64,000 bases of DNA from UBA1479 sp963976055 (GTDB lineage Bacteria; Pseudomonadota; Alphaproteobacteria; Rhodospirillales; Casp-alpha2), in assembly GCA_963976055.1 (NCBI GenBank), contig CAXBJB010000008.1, positions 62,001-126,000 of the forward strand, in the 5' to 3' direction. The notes beneath the pieces are model-generated. The model was given only the letters and a program-made list of their open reading frames with translations, made no database searches and was not told where the DNA came from. This document shows positions 17,468-27,135 of the stretch, one piece after another. Made by a program: the position numbers and the translations under genes. Numbering within the stretch: the first letter of the stretch is position 1; the number at the start of each line of letters is the position of its first letter.

Positions 17468-20400
17468 ATGAGCCGCACCACCGTCAAAGACCCCCGCGCG
17501 ATCATCGACCGCAAGGCGCTGACCAAAAAGCTGGACGATCTGGCCGGCTGGTCGGGCTATACGCCGAAAAGCCAGGGCGAGGTTCTGGCCATCTTCAAGG
17601 ACGCCCATCAAGCGGGCTGGGACGAGGTCAGGCGCCGCTTCGAAGCCGGCAAGCTGACCGGGCCGGAGGCGACCCGCGCCCATGCCCATCTGATGGACCA
17701 GCTGATCCGCACGGTCCACGACTTCGCCGACAAATGGGTCTATCCCTCGGCCAATCCGACCACGGGCGAGATGCTGACGATCATCGCCACGGGCGGCTAC
17801 GGGCGGGGCGAGCTGGCGCCGTTTTCCGACATCGACCTGATGTTCCTGCTGCCTTACAAGATGACGCCGCGCACGGAACAGATCGTCGAATTCACGCTTT
17901 ATATGTTGTGGGATCTGGGGCTCAAGGTCGGCCATGCGACGCGGTCGGTGGACGAGGCCGTGAAACTCGCCAAGGAAGACCTGACCATCCGCACCTCGTT
18001 GTTGGAGGCGCGTTGGCTGTGGGGCGACCAGGCGCTGTTCGACAAATTCCGCCAAGCCTTCTGGGACGATGTCGCCGAGGGCTCGGGCATGGCCTATGTG
18101 GAACAGAAGCTGGCCGAACGCGACAACCGCCACGACAAGATGGGCGACACCCGCTACGTGCTCGAGCCCAACATCAAGGAAGGCAAGGGGGGCTTGCGCG
18201 ACCTGCAGACCCTGATCTGGATCGCCAAGTATCTTTACCGCGTCAACGACATGAACGACCTGGTCGGCGAGGGCGTGTTCACCAAGGACGATCTCAAGCT
18301 GTTCGAGAAGGCGGAAAATTTCCTCTGGACCGTGCGTTGCCACCTGCACTTCCTGGCCGGCCGGCCGGAAGAACGCCTGAGCTTTTCCGTGCAGAAGGAA
18401 ATCGCCCAGCGTTTGGGCTACCGCGACCATGCCGGGACCAACGGCGTCGAACGCTTCATGAAGCACTATTTCCTGATCGCCAAGGACGTGGGCGACATCA
18501 CGCGCATTCTCTGCGCGGTTCTGGAACATCAGCACAAGAAGGCGGCCAAGCGGTTCCGCCTGCCGTTCTTCCGCTTTTCCGAACCGGACGTGCCGGGCTT
18601 CAAAATCGATTCCGGCCGCCTGACGGTCGAGAACAAGAAGGCCTTCGCCGATGATCCGGTGAAGCTGGTCAGCCTGTTCCACGCGGCGCAGAAGCACGGC
18701 CTGGACGTGCATCCGGAAGCACTTCGCCTGGTCACCCAGAACCTGAAGCTGGTCGACGCCAAGCTGCGCCGCAACAAGGAAGCCAACCGCCTGTTCCTGG
18801 AAATGCTGACGGGGAAGGATCCGGTCACCACCCTGATGCGGTTCAACGAGGCCGGCGTGTTCGGCCGCTTCGTCCCCGACTTCGGGCGCGTCGTCGCGCA
18901 GATGCAGTACGACATGTACCACGTCTATACGGTCGACGAGCACACCATCCGCGCCATCGGTCTTCTCGAAGGGATCGAGACGGGACGGCTGAAGGAAGAT
19001 CATCCCGTTGCCTGCGAGGTGATCTCGGAAATCCAGTCGCGCGAGGCGCTTTACGTCTCGGTGCTGCTCCACGACATCGCCAAGGGCCGGGGCGGCGACC
19101 ATTCGGAACTGGGGGCCGAGGTCGCGGTGAAGCTCTGCCCCCGGTTCGGCCTCAACGCCTGGGAGACGGAGACCGTGTCCTGGCTGGTGCGCCATCACCT
19201 GCTGATGTCGGCGACGGCCTTCAAGCGCGACCTGGACGATCCCAAGACGATCCAGGATTTCTGCGACCTGGTGCAGTCGCCGGAACGCCTGCGCCTGTTG
19301 CTGTGCCTGACCGTGGTCGACATCCGCGCCGTCGGGCCCAACGTGTGGAATAACTGGAAGGCGGGCCTGCTGCGCGAACTGTACTGGCAGGCCAAGGCCG
19401 TCCTCACCGGCGATGCGCCCGGCGAGCGGCGCAAGACCCGGGTCGCCCGCGCCAAGGCGGCGCTGGAACAGGCGTTGGCCAAATGGCCCGCCAAGGACCG
19501 CGAGGATCATCTGGCCCGTGGCACGGATGCCTACTGGCTGGCCGCCGACACGGCGGCCCAGGTGCGCCACGCCGAACTGGTGCGCAAGGCGGAAAAGGAC
19601 AAGGCCGACCTGACCATCGCCATGGCCGTGGACAAAACCCGCGCCGCCAACGAGATCACCGTCTACACCGCCGACCATCCGGGCCTGTTCGCCAATATCG
19701 CGGGCGCCCTGTCGCTGGCCGGGGTCTCGGTGCTCGACGCCAAGATCGCGACCCTGACCAACGGCATGGCGCTGGACACCTTCTGGGTTCATGACGCGGC
19801 CGGCCTGGCGATCGAGGAAAAGGGCCAGATGGGCCGCATGACCCAGCGCATCGAGGATGCGCTGCGCGGCAAGCGCGATCCGGCCCGCGAATTGAAGAAG
19901 GAACCGGACGCGGTGTTCCCCGACAAGTCCCGCGCCTTCGCCATATCGCCCCGCGTCATCATGGACAACCAGGCGTCCAACACCCATACGGTCATCGAAA
20001 TCAACGGCCAGGACCGGCCGGGCTTTCTCTATGACGTGACCACGGCGTTGACCCAGGAAGGGCTGCAGATCGCCTCGGCCCAGATCACCACCTACGGCGA
20101 GCGGGTGGTCGACGTGTTCTATGTGAAGGACATCTTCGGCCTCAAAATCCGCCACGGTGACAAGCTGAAATCCATCGAGACGCGGCTGCTGGAACGCATC
20201 GGCGGCAAGAAGGCGGTGAAGGCGGCGGCCAAGGCCGACAAGGCGAACAAGACGGAAGCCCCCGCCAAGGGCGCGGCAAAGGCCCCCGCCAAGGTCTCCG
20301 CCAAACCCGCCGCCAAGGGGGCGAAGGACGCCAGGCCCGAGACGGCCGGCAAGGCCAAGACGGCCGTGAAGGCGCGCGACAAGGCGCCAGCAAAGACGCC

Positions 20401-20494
20401 AGCAAAGACTGGGGCAAAGCCTGCCGCCAAAACCCCCGCCAAGGACAAGCCCGTCGCCAAGGCTTCCGGCAATTCCGTGGAAGCGGCGGAATAA
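17468..20494 (+). CDS. glnD: PII uridylyltransferase/uridylyl-removing enzyme with Lys/Ala-rich tail
   Basis: 1008-residue bifunctional nitrogen sensor that uridylylates PII proteins when glutamine is low and de-uridylylates them when it is high. The nucleotidyltransferase motif GGYGRGELAPFSDIDL starts at residue 109. The HD hydrolase domain has LLHDIAKGRGGDHSE (His535-Asp536). Two ACT domains follow (about 725-800 and 835-910). From residue 912 there is an unusual 97-residue tail of Ala/Pro/Lys repeats (23 Lys) resembling histone H1 or AlgP-type tails. The ATG at 17468 begins MSRTTVKD; an in-frame start six codons earlier is less likely. Confidence 0.97.
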   Translation: MSRTTVKDPRAIIDRKALTKKLDDLAGWSGYTPKSQGEVLAIFKDAHQAGWDEVRRRFEAGKLTGPEATRAHAHLMDQLIRTVHDFADKWVYPSANPTTGEMLTIIATGGYGRGELAPFSDIDLMFLLPYKMTPRTEQIVEFTLYMLWDLGLKVGHATRSVDEAVKLAKEDLTIRTSLLEARWLWGDQALFDKFRQAFWDDVAEGSGMAYVEQKLAERDNRHDKMGDTRYVLEPNIKEGKGGLRDLQTLIWIAKYLYRVNDMNDLVGEGVFTKDDLKLFEKAENFLWTVRCHLHFLAGRPEERLSFSVQKEIAQRLGYRDHAGTNGVERFMKHYFLIAKDVGDITRILCAVLEHQHKKAAKRFRLPFFRFSEPDVPGFKIDSGRLTVENKKAFADDPVKLVSLFHAAQKHGLDVHPEALRLVTQNLKLVDAKLRRNKEANRLFLEMLTGKDPVTTLMRFNEAGVFGRFVPDFGRVVAQMQYDMYHVYTVDEHTIRAIGLLEGIETGRLKEDHPVACEVISEIQSREALYVSVLLHDIAKGRGGDHSELGAEVAVKLCPRFGLNAWETETVSWLVRHHLLMSATAFKRDLDDPKTIQDFCDLVQSPERLRLLLCLTVVDIRAVGPNVWNNWKAGLLRELYWQAKAVLTGDAPGERRKTRVARAKAALEQALAKWPAKDREDHLARGTDAYWLAADTAAQVRHAELVRKAEKDKADLTIAMAVDKTRAANEITVYTADHPGLFANIAGALSLAGVSVLDAKIATLTNGMALDTFWVHDAAGLAIEEKGQMGRMTQRIEDALRGKRDPARELKKEPDAVFPDKSRAFAISPRVIMDNQASNTHTVIEINGQDRPGFLYDVTTALTQEGLQIASAQITTYGERVVDVFYVKDIFGLKIRHGDKLKSIETRLLERIGGKKAVKAAAKADKANKTEAPAKGAAKAPAKVSAKPAAKGAKDARPETAGKAKTAVKARDKAPAKTPAKTGAKPAAKTPAKDKPVAKASGNSVEAAE

Positions 20495-20558
20495 GGGGCT
20501 GTCCCCCCACCCTGTCTAAGGCCTTGTCATCGCCCCAATCCCGGCGTACCAGCGTGCC

Positions 20559-22139
20559 ATGAACCTGTTGAAGGCCATCACGACGGTCGGCGGCTTCACG
20601 ATGCTGAGCCGGGTGTTCGGTTTCGTCCGCGACATGCTGATCGCCAATTTCCTGGGCGCCGGCATGGTCGCCGACGCCTTCGTCGTCGCCTTCCGTCTGC
20701 CCAATCTGTTCCGTCGCCTGTTCGCCGAAGGGGCTTTCGCCGCCGCCTTCGTGCCCCTGTTCGCCCGCGAACTGGAAGCGGGCGACGGTGCCGGGGCCGA
20801 GGCGCGGGCGGCGGCCCAGGCCCGGGCCCGCATCTTCGCCGACGAGGCCATGACGCTCCTGGCCCTGGTGCTGGTCGCCTTCGTCGCGGTGATGGAGCTG
20901 ATCATGCCCTGGGCCATGGTCGTGCTGGCCGGCGGGTTCGAGGCGGTGCCCGGCAAGATGGAGATGGTGACGGAACTGTCGCGCATCGCCTTTCCCTATC
21001 TGCTGTTCATCTCATTGGTGTCGCTGCAATCGGGCATCCTCAATTCCTTGGGCCAGTTCGCCGCCGCCGCCGCCGCCCCGGTGCTGCTGAACCTCTGCCT
21101 GATCGCCGCCTTGCTGGGCCTCACGGGCCATGTGGAAACGCCGGGCCATGCGCTCGCCTGGGGCGTGTTCGCGGCGGGGGTGGCGCAGTTCGCCTGGCTC
21201 GCCTGGTTTTGCCGCCGCCAGGGATTTCCCCTCCGTCTGGTGCGGCCCCGCTGGACGGAAAAGGTCGCCGTTCTGATCAAGCGCATCCTGCCCGTGGTGT
21301 TCGGCGCCTCGCTTTATCAGGTCAATCTGCTGATCGGCACCATCCTCGCGACCTATGTGTCCGACGGGGCGGTGTCCTACCTTTATTATGCGGACCGGGT
21401 GACGCAGTTGCCGCTCGGCGTGGTCGGCGTCGCCGTCGGCACGGCACTGCTGCCGCTGTTGGCGCGGCAGCTGAAGGCGGGCGAGGATCGGGCGGCGCAG
21501 AACAGCCAGAACCGGGGTCTTGAATTCGCGCTGCTGCTGACCCTGCCGGCCGCCGCCGCTTGTCTGGTCATTCCCGACGAGATCATCCGCGTGCTGTTCG
21601 AACGGGGTGCGTTCGGGGCCGAGGCCACGGCGGCCACGGCATCGGCGCTGTTCGCCTATGCCACGGGGCTGCCTGCCTATGTGTTGGTCCGCGTGCTCGC
21701 CCCGGGGTTCTACGCGCGCGAGGACACGTCGACGCCTGTGCGCATCGCCATCGCGGCCATGGTCGTCAACATCGTTCTCATGCTGGCGTTGATGAAGCCC
21801 ATGGGCCATGTCGGCATCGCGCTTGCCGCCTCGGCCTCGGCTTGGCTCAACACCCTACTGCTCGCCGTCGTGCTGGTCAGGCGCGGGCACTTCGCCCTCG
21901 ACGCCCGCCTGCGGGCGCGATTGCCCCGCATCCTGCTGGCCACGGCGGGCATGGTCGGGGTGCTTGAGATCACCCGCCAGAACGTAGGTTTTCTGATGAC
22001 CGGCACCACGGCGCAGCAGGTGCTGGGCCTGGTCCTGCTGGTTGCCCTGGGGCTGACCGCCTTCACGGCCTTGGCGCTGGTGCTGCGCGCGGCGGGGCTC
22101 AAGGACGCCAAATCCATGCTGAAGGCCCGGGACCTCTAG
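20559..22139 (+). CDS. murJ: Lipid II flippase MurJ
   Basis: 526-residue MOP-superfamily membrane protein that flips lipid II to the periplasm for peptidoglycan synthesis. The N-terminus MNLLKAITTVGGFTMLSRVFGFVRD and the following RLPNLFRRLFAEGAFAAAFVPLF are the MurJ/MviN signatures. About 14 hydrophobic helices span the sequence. Length fits the family (510-530). It follows glnD by 64 bp and precedes trpS by 79 bp on the same strand, the usual alphaproteobacterial order. Confidence 0.97.
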   Translation: MNLLKAITTVGGFTMLSRVFGFVRDMLIANFLGAGMVADAFVVAFRLPNLFRRLFAEGAFAAAFVPLFARELEAGDGAGAEARAAAQARARIFADEAMTLLALVLVAFVAVMELIMPWAMVVLAGGFEAVPGKMEMVTELSRIAFPYLLFISLVSLQSGILNSLGQFAAAAAAPVLLNLCLIAALLGLTGHVETPGHALAWGVFAAGVAQFAWLAWFCRRQGFPLRLVRPRWTEKVAVLIKRILPVVFGASLYQVNLLIGTILATYVSDGAVSYLYYADRVTQLPLGVVGVAVGTALLPLLARQLKAGEDRAAQNSQNRGLEFALLLTLPAAAACLVIPDEIIRVLFERGAFGAEATAATASALFAYATGLPAYVLVRVLAPGFYAREDTSTPVRIAIAAMVVNIVLMLALMKPMGHVGIALAASASAWLNTLLLAVVLVRRGHFALDARLRARLPRILLATAGMVGVLEITRQNVGFLMTGTTAQQVLGLVLLVALGLTAFTALALVLRAAGLKDAKSMLKARDL

Positions 22140-22218
22140 CGGCCCAGGCTTGACCAACGGGGGGCGAGCGGCGATAACCGGCGCGCGTTTTCGACCATTC
22201 ATTGCAGGGACCAGCCAC

Positions 22219-23220
22219 ATGCGGCGCATCTTTTCCGGCGTTCAACCGACAGGCAACCTTCACCTGGGCAACTACCTGGGCGCCATCCGCAACTGGGTGC
22301 ACCTGCAGCAGGATTACGAGGACTGCCTGTTCTGTGTCGTCGACCTGCACGCCATCACCGTGTGGCAGGACCCGGCGCAGCTTCGGGCCTCGACCCGCGA
22401 GGTCGCGGCCGCCATGATCGCCGCCGGCATCGACGCGGAGAAATCCGTCATCTTCAACCAGAGCCAGGTGCCCGCCCATGCGGAACTGGCCTGGATCTTC
22501 AACTGCGTGGCGCGCATGGGCTGGCTCAACCGGATGACCCAGTTCAAGGAGAAGGCCGGCAAGAACAAGGAGAACGCGTCGGTCGGGCTGTTCGCCTATC
22601 CCAACCTGATGGCCGCCGATATTTTGGCCTACAAGGGCACCCACGTGCCCGTGGGCGACGACCAGAAACAGCATCTGGAACTGGCCCGCGACATCGCCCA
22701 GAAGTTCAACAACGACTTCGGCGTGGATTTCTTCCCCGTGGTCGAACCGCTGATCTTCGGCGAGGCGACGCGGGTCATGTCGCTGCGCGACGGCAGCAAG
22801 AAAATGAGCAAGTCCGACCCGTCGGATCAGTCGCGCATCACCCTGACTGACGACGCCGACGCCATCGCCAAAAAGGTGCGCAAGGCCAAGACCGATCCGG
22901 ACGCCCTGCCGACGTCGAAAGAGGGGTTCGAGGGCCGGCCCGAGGCCGCCAACCTGATGGGCATCTACGCCGCCCTCGCCGGCCAGGACCTGGCCCAGGT
23001 CATCGCCGATCACGGCGGCCACCAGTTTTCCCAGTTCAAGCAGGACCTGGCCGACCTGATGGTCGACAAGCTGCAGCCGATCACGGCGGAGATGCGCCGG
23101 CTTGCGGCCGATCCCGGCTATATCGACGGGGTGCTGCGGCGGGGTGCCGAGAAGGCGCGGGCCCTGTCCGGGCCGATCATGGCCGAGGTCCACGACATCG
23201 TCGGCTTCCTGCGGCCCTGA
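22219..23220 (+). CDS. trpS: Tryptophanyl-tRNA synthetase
   Basis: 333-residue class I aminoacyl-tRNA synthetase that charges tRNA-Trp. The HIGH-type motif appears as HLGN (residues 15-18) and the KMSKS loop as KMSKS at 195-199. GVQPTGNLHLGNYLGAI opens the family-typical N-terminus, which fixes the ATG at 22219 with GCAGGGA upstream; the frame is open a further 23 codons. Length is normal (about 330). It probably belongs to the mutS-glnD-murJ-trpS run. Confidence 0.98.
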   Translation: MRRIFSGVQPTGNLHLGNYLGAIRNWVHLQQDYEDCLFCVVDLHAITVWQDPAQLRASTREVAAAMIAAGIDAEKSVIFNQSQVPAHAELAWIFNCVARMGWLNRMTQFKEKAGKNKENASVGLFAYPNLMAADILAYKGTHVPVGDDQKQHLELARDIAQKFNNDFGVDFFPVVEPLIFGEATRVMSLRDGSKKMSKSDPSDQSRITLTDDADAIAKKVRKAKTDPDALPTSKEGFEGRPEAANLMGIYAALAGQDLAQVIADHGGHQFSQFKQDLADLMVDKLQPITAEMRRLAADPGYIDGVLRRGAEKARALSGPIMAEVHDIVGFLRP

Positions 23221-23225
23221 GCGGA

Positions 23226-23238
23226 TATATCTGATATA
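23226..23238. promoter_or_regulatory. AT-rich palindrome upstream of the Nfu gene
   Basis: TATATC-T-GATATA is a perfect 13-bp palindrome immediately after the trpS stop and just before TTGACC (23240-23245), a possible -35 element. I cannot pair the TTGACC with a good -10, so promoter status is uncertain. Regulation of an Fe-S assembly gene by an iron or Fe-S sensor would be expected. Confidence 0.3.
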
Positions 23239-23374
23239 CTTGACCTCGCTTGTCGGACTTGATTGCGGGCGCCCCCGGCCCCATGTTAGGCCCAAGCACC
23301 GCCGGAACCTGTCCGGCACCGACACAATAGGATAAAGGTGGCCCCCACGGCCGCCCACGCGGAGACCAAGACCC

Positions 23375-23926
23375 ATGTTCATTCAAACCGAAACCACCCC
23401 GAATCCGGCGACGTTGAAGTTTTTGCCCGGCTGCACGGTGATGGCGGAAGGCACCGCCAACTTCGCCGAGGTGGCCTCCGTCGGTCGCTCGCCCCTGGCG
23501 CAGGCGCTGTTCGCGGTTGATGGCGTGACCGGCGTGTTCTTCGGTCACGACTTCATCACCGTGACCAAGGCCGAGGACAAGGAATGGGACACGCTGAAGC
23601 CGCGCATCCTGGGCGGCATCATGGAACATTTCACCAAGGGTCTGCCGGTGATCGCCGAGGGCGCGGAGGACGTCGCCGCCTCGACCGCCGACGACACGGA
23701 AATCGTGACTCAGATCAAGGAGTTGCTGGAAACCCGGGTGCGCCCCGCGGTGGCCCAGGACGGCGGCGACATCATCTATCACGGGTTCGAGGACGGCATC
23801 GTCTACCTGCAGATGCAGGGGGCCTGCTCGGGCTGCCCGTCGTCGACGGCGACGCTGAAGCACGGTATCGAGAACATGCTGCGCTACTACGTGCCCGAAG
23901 TGAAGGAAGTCCAGGCCGTCATGTAG
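23375..23926 (+). CDS. NifU-like Fe-S cluster carrier (Nfu type)
   Basis: 183-residue Nfu-type protein that carries [4Fe-4S] clusters to target enzymes. The N-terminal Nfu domain starts MFIQTETTPNPATLKFLPG. The C-terminal NifU domain has the cluster-binding GACSGCPSS with Cys151 and Cys154 and ends near the usual length (about 185). A GGAGA lies upstream of the ATG. In many alphaproteobacteria a universal stress protein sits between trpS and this gene; it is absent here. Confidence 0.93.
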   Translation: MFIQTETTPNPATLKFLPGCTVMAEGTANFAEVASVGRSPLAQALFAVDGVTGVFFGHDFITVTKAEDKEWDTLKPRILGGIMEHFTKGLPVIAEGAEDVAASTADDTEIVTQIKELLETRVRPAVAQDGGDIIYHGFEDGIVYLQMQGACSGCPSSTATLKHGIENMLRYYVPEVKEVQAVM

Positions 23927-24247
23927 GCCGGCCTTTCGGGGGGCATTATGGCGCTCCCCGATCGGTGGATAAAAATTCCTTGCCGCAGCTTATGACTTTA
24001 GTGATATAAGGCGCGCCGTTAACTATAATACGAGGAAGCGGTGTACAGCCCATCCCGGAGCAAACCGGCGCACTGACGACCGGACCGGGCTTTGTCGAAT
24101 CCTTGAGGGAGAATTTGACAATCGGACCAGGGGCGGCCTTCGCAATCAGGTCTCCTTCTCTATCTTCAGAAACGTTCTTCCATCCAAGCACCCTGGGCAC
24201 TGCTGTGAATAGGTGCGGAAGACGGCCCTGACCGATTCGAAGATCAC
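23927..24247. other. Intergenic region before the cell-wall hydrolase gene
   Basis: A 321-bp gap without a convincing reading frame. It includes an AT-rich stretch (23965-24035) with two -10-like elements. One is TTGCCG-N17-GATATA (23980-24008). The other is an isolated TATAAT at 24024-24029 without a good -35. Either could start transcription of the gene at 24248 with a leader of about 200 nt. I find no recognisable small RNA or riboswitch in it. Confidence 0.35.
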
Positions 24248-25279
24248 ATGAACACGTTTTTCGAACGCACGGTGATGACGGTTGTGCTTACGACCGCGGT
24301 CACCACCGGATACCTTGCCGTTGAACGGGCCCCCCAGGCGTCCGTTCCGCCGACGACGGCGGCCGCCGTCGCGGCCGGTCAGGCGAGCGCGCATGCGCGC
24401 GCCGACGGATTGGACCTGGACGACGGAGACCAGGGCCCGCTCGCCGCGACCCTGCACCTGATCCCGCCCCGGCGGCCCGACGTCAAGCGCCTGCCCAAGG
24501 ATTCGGTGACGGCGCTGCACGACTGGTTCGCCGAACTGAACTACGACCTCGGCCACATCCAGGACGGCAATGCCCATGTTCCGCCGGCCTTCCTGGCGTC
24601 GCTGCCGCCGGATCTCGGCAATGTGCCGGAAACGGCCATGCGCAAGCGCCTGTTCTTCCAGGCCGTGCTGCCGCTGATCCTGCGCGCCAACCAGGAAATC
24701 CTGACCGACCGCAAGCGCCTGTGGCAACTGCACGCCGATCAGCGCCTGGGCCGCCGCATCGCCCCGGCCGACCGCCTGTGGCTGACGGCCATGGCCGAAC
24801 GCTACAAGGTGCCGGCGGACAATCTGCCCCTCTTGATCCGCCGCATCGACGTGATACCGCCGTCCATGGCCCTAGCCCAGGCGGCCGAGGAAAGCGGCTG
24901 GGGCACCTCGCGCTTCGCCCGTCAGGGCAACGCCATTTTCGGGCAATGGACGACCGCCGACGGCCCCGGCCTGGTGCCGCTAGAGCGGGACGGCGACAAG
25001 GACCACAAGGTGCGGGCGTTCAACAAGCTGATCGATTCCGTGCGCGCCTACATGCTTAACCTGAACACCCACCGGGCCTACCGCGAACTGCGCCGTGCGC
25101 GCGCCGCGCTGCGCCGCTCGGGCGAGCCGCTCAACGGCCACACTCTGGCGCGCTTCCTGTTCCGTTATTCGGAGCGCGGCGACGACTACGTGGGCGCCAT
25201 CCGCGCGATGATCGAGGCCAACGGCCTCGACCGTCTGGACGACGCCCGCCTGCTCAAGGTCCAGCGCCCGGAAGCCTGA
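24248..25279 (+). CDS. Exported glucosaminidase-domain protein (Bax-like)
   Basis: 343-residue protein with an N-terminal hydrophobic segment (residues about 8-25) acting as a signal anchor or signal peptide, then a linker, then a glucosaminidase-type lysozyme fold. The conserved LAQAAEESGWGTSRFARQGNAIFGQWT holds the candidate catalytic Glu (214 or 215). The C-terminal half (MLNLNTHRAYRELRRAR, FLFRYSERGDDYVGAIRAMI) matches the Bax/YhaL-type family. It probably cleaves peptidoglycan glycan strands in the periplasm. It converges on a polysaccharide deacetylase gene 32 bp away. Confidence 0.88.
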   Translation: MNTFFERTVMTVVLTTAVTTGYLAVERAPQASVPPTTAAAVAAGQASAHARADGLDLDDGDQGPLAATLHLIPPRRPDVKRLPKDSVTALHDWFAELNYDLGHIQDGNAHVPPAFLASLPPDLGNVPETAMRKRLFFQAVLPLILRANQEILTDRKRLWQLHADQRLGRRIAPADRLWLTAMAERYKVPADNLPLLIRRIDVIPPSMALAQAAEESGWGTSRFARQGNAIFGQWTTADGPGLVPLERDGDKDHKVRAFNKLIDSVRAYMLNLNTHRAYRELRRARAALRRSGEPLNGHTLARFLFRYSERGDDYVGAIRAMIEANGLDRLDDARLLKVQRPEA

Positions 25280-25311
25280 GCCGCCGGTTCTCCCCACTCC
25301 TCGGATGCCGC

Positions 25312-26379
25312 CTACTTCGTGATGAAGAACTGGCGGCCCAGCCAGTACCAGCGCCCGTCGGGCCCCGGCACGGTGCAGTTGATGCGCCCGCGGCCCGCCG
25401 GGAACGGCTGATTGACCCGCACCTCGATCCGCAATTCGCCCAGGCGTTCCAGCCGCGCGCGCCCTTCGTGGGACGCGAAACAGGCCAGCCGGTCGATCGC
25501 CTTGGGGGCCGGCGGGATCAGGGTGAAGCCCATGGCCGGCGGGTTGTTGGTGGTGATCAATTGGTCCGCCGGCGTCAGGTCGGTGACCGGCATGGCCAGG
25601 GCGTTGACCGCAAGCCGGAATCGTCCGATGCCGCCGAAGCTTTCGTTCATGGCGAAGCGCGGCAGGTAGAAATAGCCGAGACTGGGGTGGGCGACGCCCG
25701 AATGCTGGCCGAAGGCGGCGATGAAACCCTGATCGCTGGCCATGGCCTCCAGTTCCTGCGACGCTTCGCCGTAGGGATAGGCGAAGAGCTTGGGCACGCT
25801 GCCCAGTTCGGCCTCGAACCGTTTGCTCGCCTCCGTGAACTCGGTGAGATTCTTGTCCTTCGCCGCCCCCGCCATGTGGGCGTGGGTCACCGTATGATGG
25901 CCGATGGTCGCCCCCTGGTCCCTGATCTCGCGGATCTGGTCCCAGGTCATGATGCCGCCCAGCTTGCTGTCGACCGGATCCGTCGCGACGAACAGGGTGA
26001 ACGGCAACCCGGCCTTCTTCAGGCGCGGCCAGGCATGTTCGTAGACCGAGGCATAGGCGTCGTCGACGGTAATGCCGACCGTGCGGTCGGGCAGCGGCGT
26101 GCCCGCCTTCATGGCGGCGACAATGTCGGGCAGGGACATCACCGTGTACTTGCCCGACGTCAGCTCGGCCAGATGTTCGTCGAACTGGTCGAGGCGGATG
26201 TTGGTGGTCGGATAGTCCTGCTCGTCGAACCGATGATACATGATGATCACCGCCTGGTCGGCGGCGCGCGCCAGGTCCGGCCAGAGCATGAGCAGTCCAA
26301 GCATGGCAAACGCGACCGTCCACGGCCATGGGCCATGGCGGCGGTCGCGGGCCCCGGCGGGCCGATGGCCGCCGGTCAT
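25312..26379 (-). CDS. Exported polysaccharide deacetylase-family protein
   Basis: 355-residue protein with an N-terminal signal sequence (basic stretch, hydrophobic residues about 20-36, ARA before the likely cut near 39). It then has a NodB-type carbohydrate esterase 4 domain: MYHRFDE, the catalytic/metal DD pair in GITVDDAY, and the metal-binding HHTVTHAHM. The domain order is classical up to about residue 250. The last 100 residues (TPADQLITTNNPPAMGFT onward) form a separate beta-rich region that I cannot assign. It likely removes acetyl groups from a cell-wall or surface polysaccharide. AAAGGCGA lies before the ATG. Confidence 0.88.
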   Translation of the reverse strand: MTGGHRPAGARDRRHGPWPWTVAFAMLGLLMLWPDLARAADQAVIIMYHRFDEQDYPTTNIRLDQFDEHLAELTSGKYTVMSLPDIVAAMKAGTPLPDRTVGITVDDAYASVYEHAWPRLKKAGLPFTLFVATDPVDSKLGGIMTWDQIREIRDQGATIGHHTVTHAHMAGAAKDKNLTEFTEASKRFEAELGSVPKLFAYPYGEASQELEAMASDQGFIAAFGQHSGVAHPSLGYFYLPRFAMNESFGGIGRFRLAVNALAMPVTDLTPADQLITTNNPPAMGFTLIPPAPKAIDRLACFASHEGRARLERLGELRIEVRVNQPFPAGRGRINCTVPGPDGRWYWLGRQFFITK

Positions 26380-26528
26380 GAAGGGTCGCCTTTCATTCTC
26401 CTCACCCCCGATTTGAATGGTTGTCCCATGTTATGACATGATTTTTCCCTCTTCCGCGTTGCAGCACAAGTGTCCTAGGGTCAGACCCGCCCCTATCATT
26501 CCGCAATCGCACGAAAGGTCCCGCCCCC

Positions 26529-27119
26529 ATGTCGGACAAAATCACCGAATCGGCCCTCGACCAATTGTTCCGCGATGCCCGGACGCACAACGGATGGACC
26601 GGCGAGCCGGTGGGCGAAGACCTGCTGCGCCAGCTCTGGGATTTGGTCAAAATGGCGCCGACCAGCGCCAACTGCTCGCCCGCGCGCCTGGTGTTCGTGA
26701 CCTCCGACGCGGCCAAGGAAAAGCTCAAGCCCTGCCTGATGGACGGCAACGTGGCCAAAACCATGGCGGCCCCGGTGACCGCGATCATCGGCCAGGACAT
26801 GGAATTTTATGAAAAGCTGCCGGAATTGTTCCCTCATACCGACGCCAAGTCCTGGTTCGCCGGCAACGCCGACCTGATCGCCGAGACCGCTTTCCGCAAT
26901 TCGACCCTGCAAGGCGGCTATCTGATCATGGCGGCGCGCGCACTCGGCCTCGACTGCGGGCCGATGTCCGGGTTCGATACGGCCAAGGTCGACGCCGCCT
27001 TCTTCGCGGGCACCAAGGTGACGGCCAATTTCCTGTGCAACATCGGCTACGGCACGACGGAGGATCTGTTCCCGCGCGCGCCCCGCCTCGCCTTCGACGA
27101 CGCCTGCCGCGTCGTCTGA
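26529..27119 (+). CDS. Nitroreductase-family protein, RutE-like malonic semialdehyde reductase
   Basis: 196-residue FMN-dependent reductase of the nitroreductase superfamily. DARTHNGWTGEPVGEDLLRQL, MAPTSANCSPARLVF, DAKSWFAGN and GLDCGPMSGFD match RutE, which reduces malonic semialdehyde to 3-hydroxypropionate during pyrimidine breakdown. No other rut gene is nearby, so the physiological role here is uncertain. The start is ATG with AAAGG about 10 bp upstream. It is divergent from the deacetylase gene and 16 bp from the membrane protein gene that follows. Confidence 0.85.
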   Translation: MSDKITESALDQLFRDARTHNGWTGEPVGEDLLRQLWDLVKMAPTSANCSPARLVFVTSDAAKEKLKPCLMDGNVAKTMAAPVTAIIGQDMEFYEKLPELFPHTDAKSWFAGNADLIAETAFRNSTLQGGYLIMAARALGLDCGPMSGFDTAKVDAAFFAGTKVTANFLCNIGYGTTEDLFPRAPRLAFDDACRVV

Positions 27120-27135
27120 CGCGGCCCGGCCCGTC

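Noticed and set aside
17453..20155. 900-codon open frame on the minus strand
   Set aside because: Antisense to glnD; no recognisable domain.
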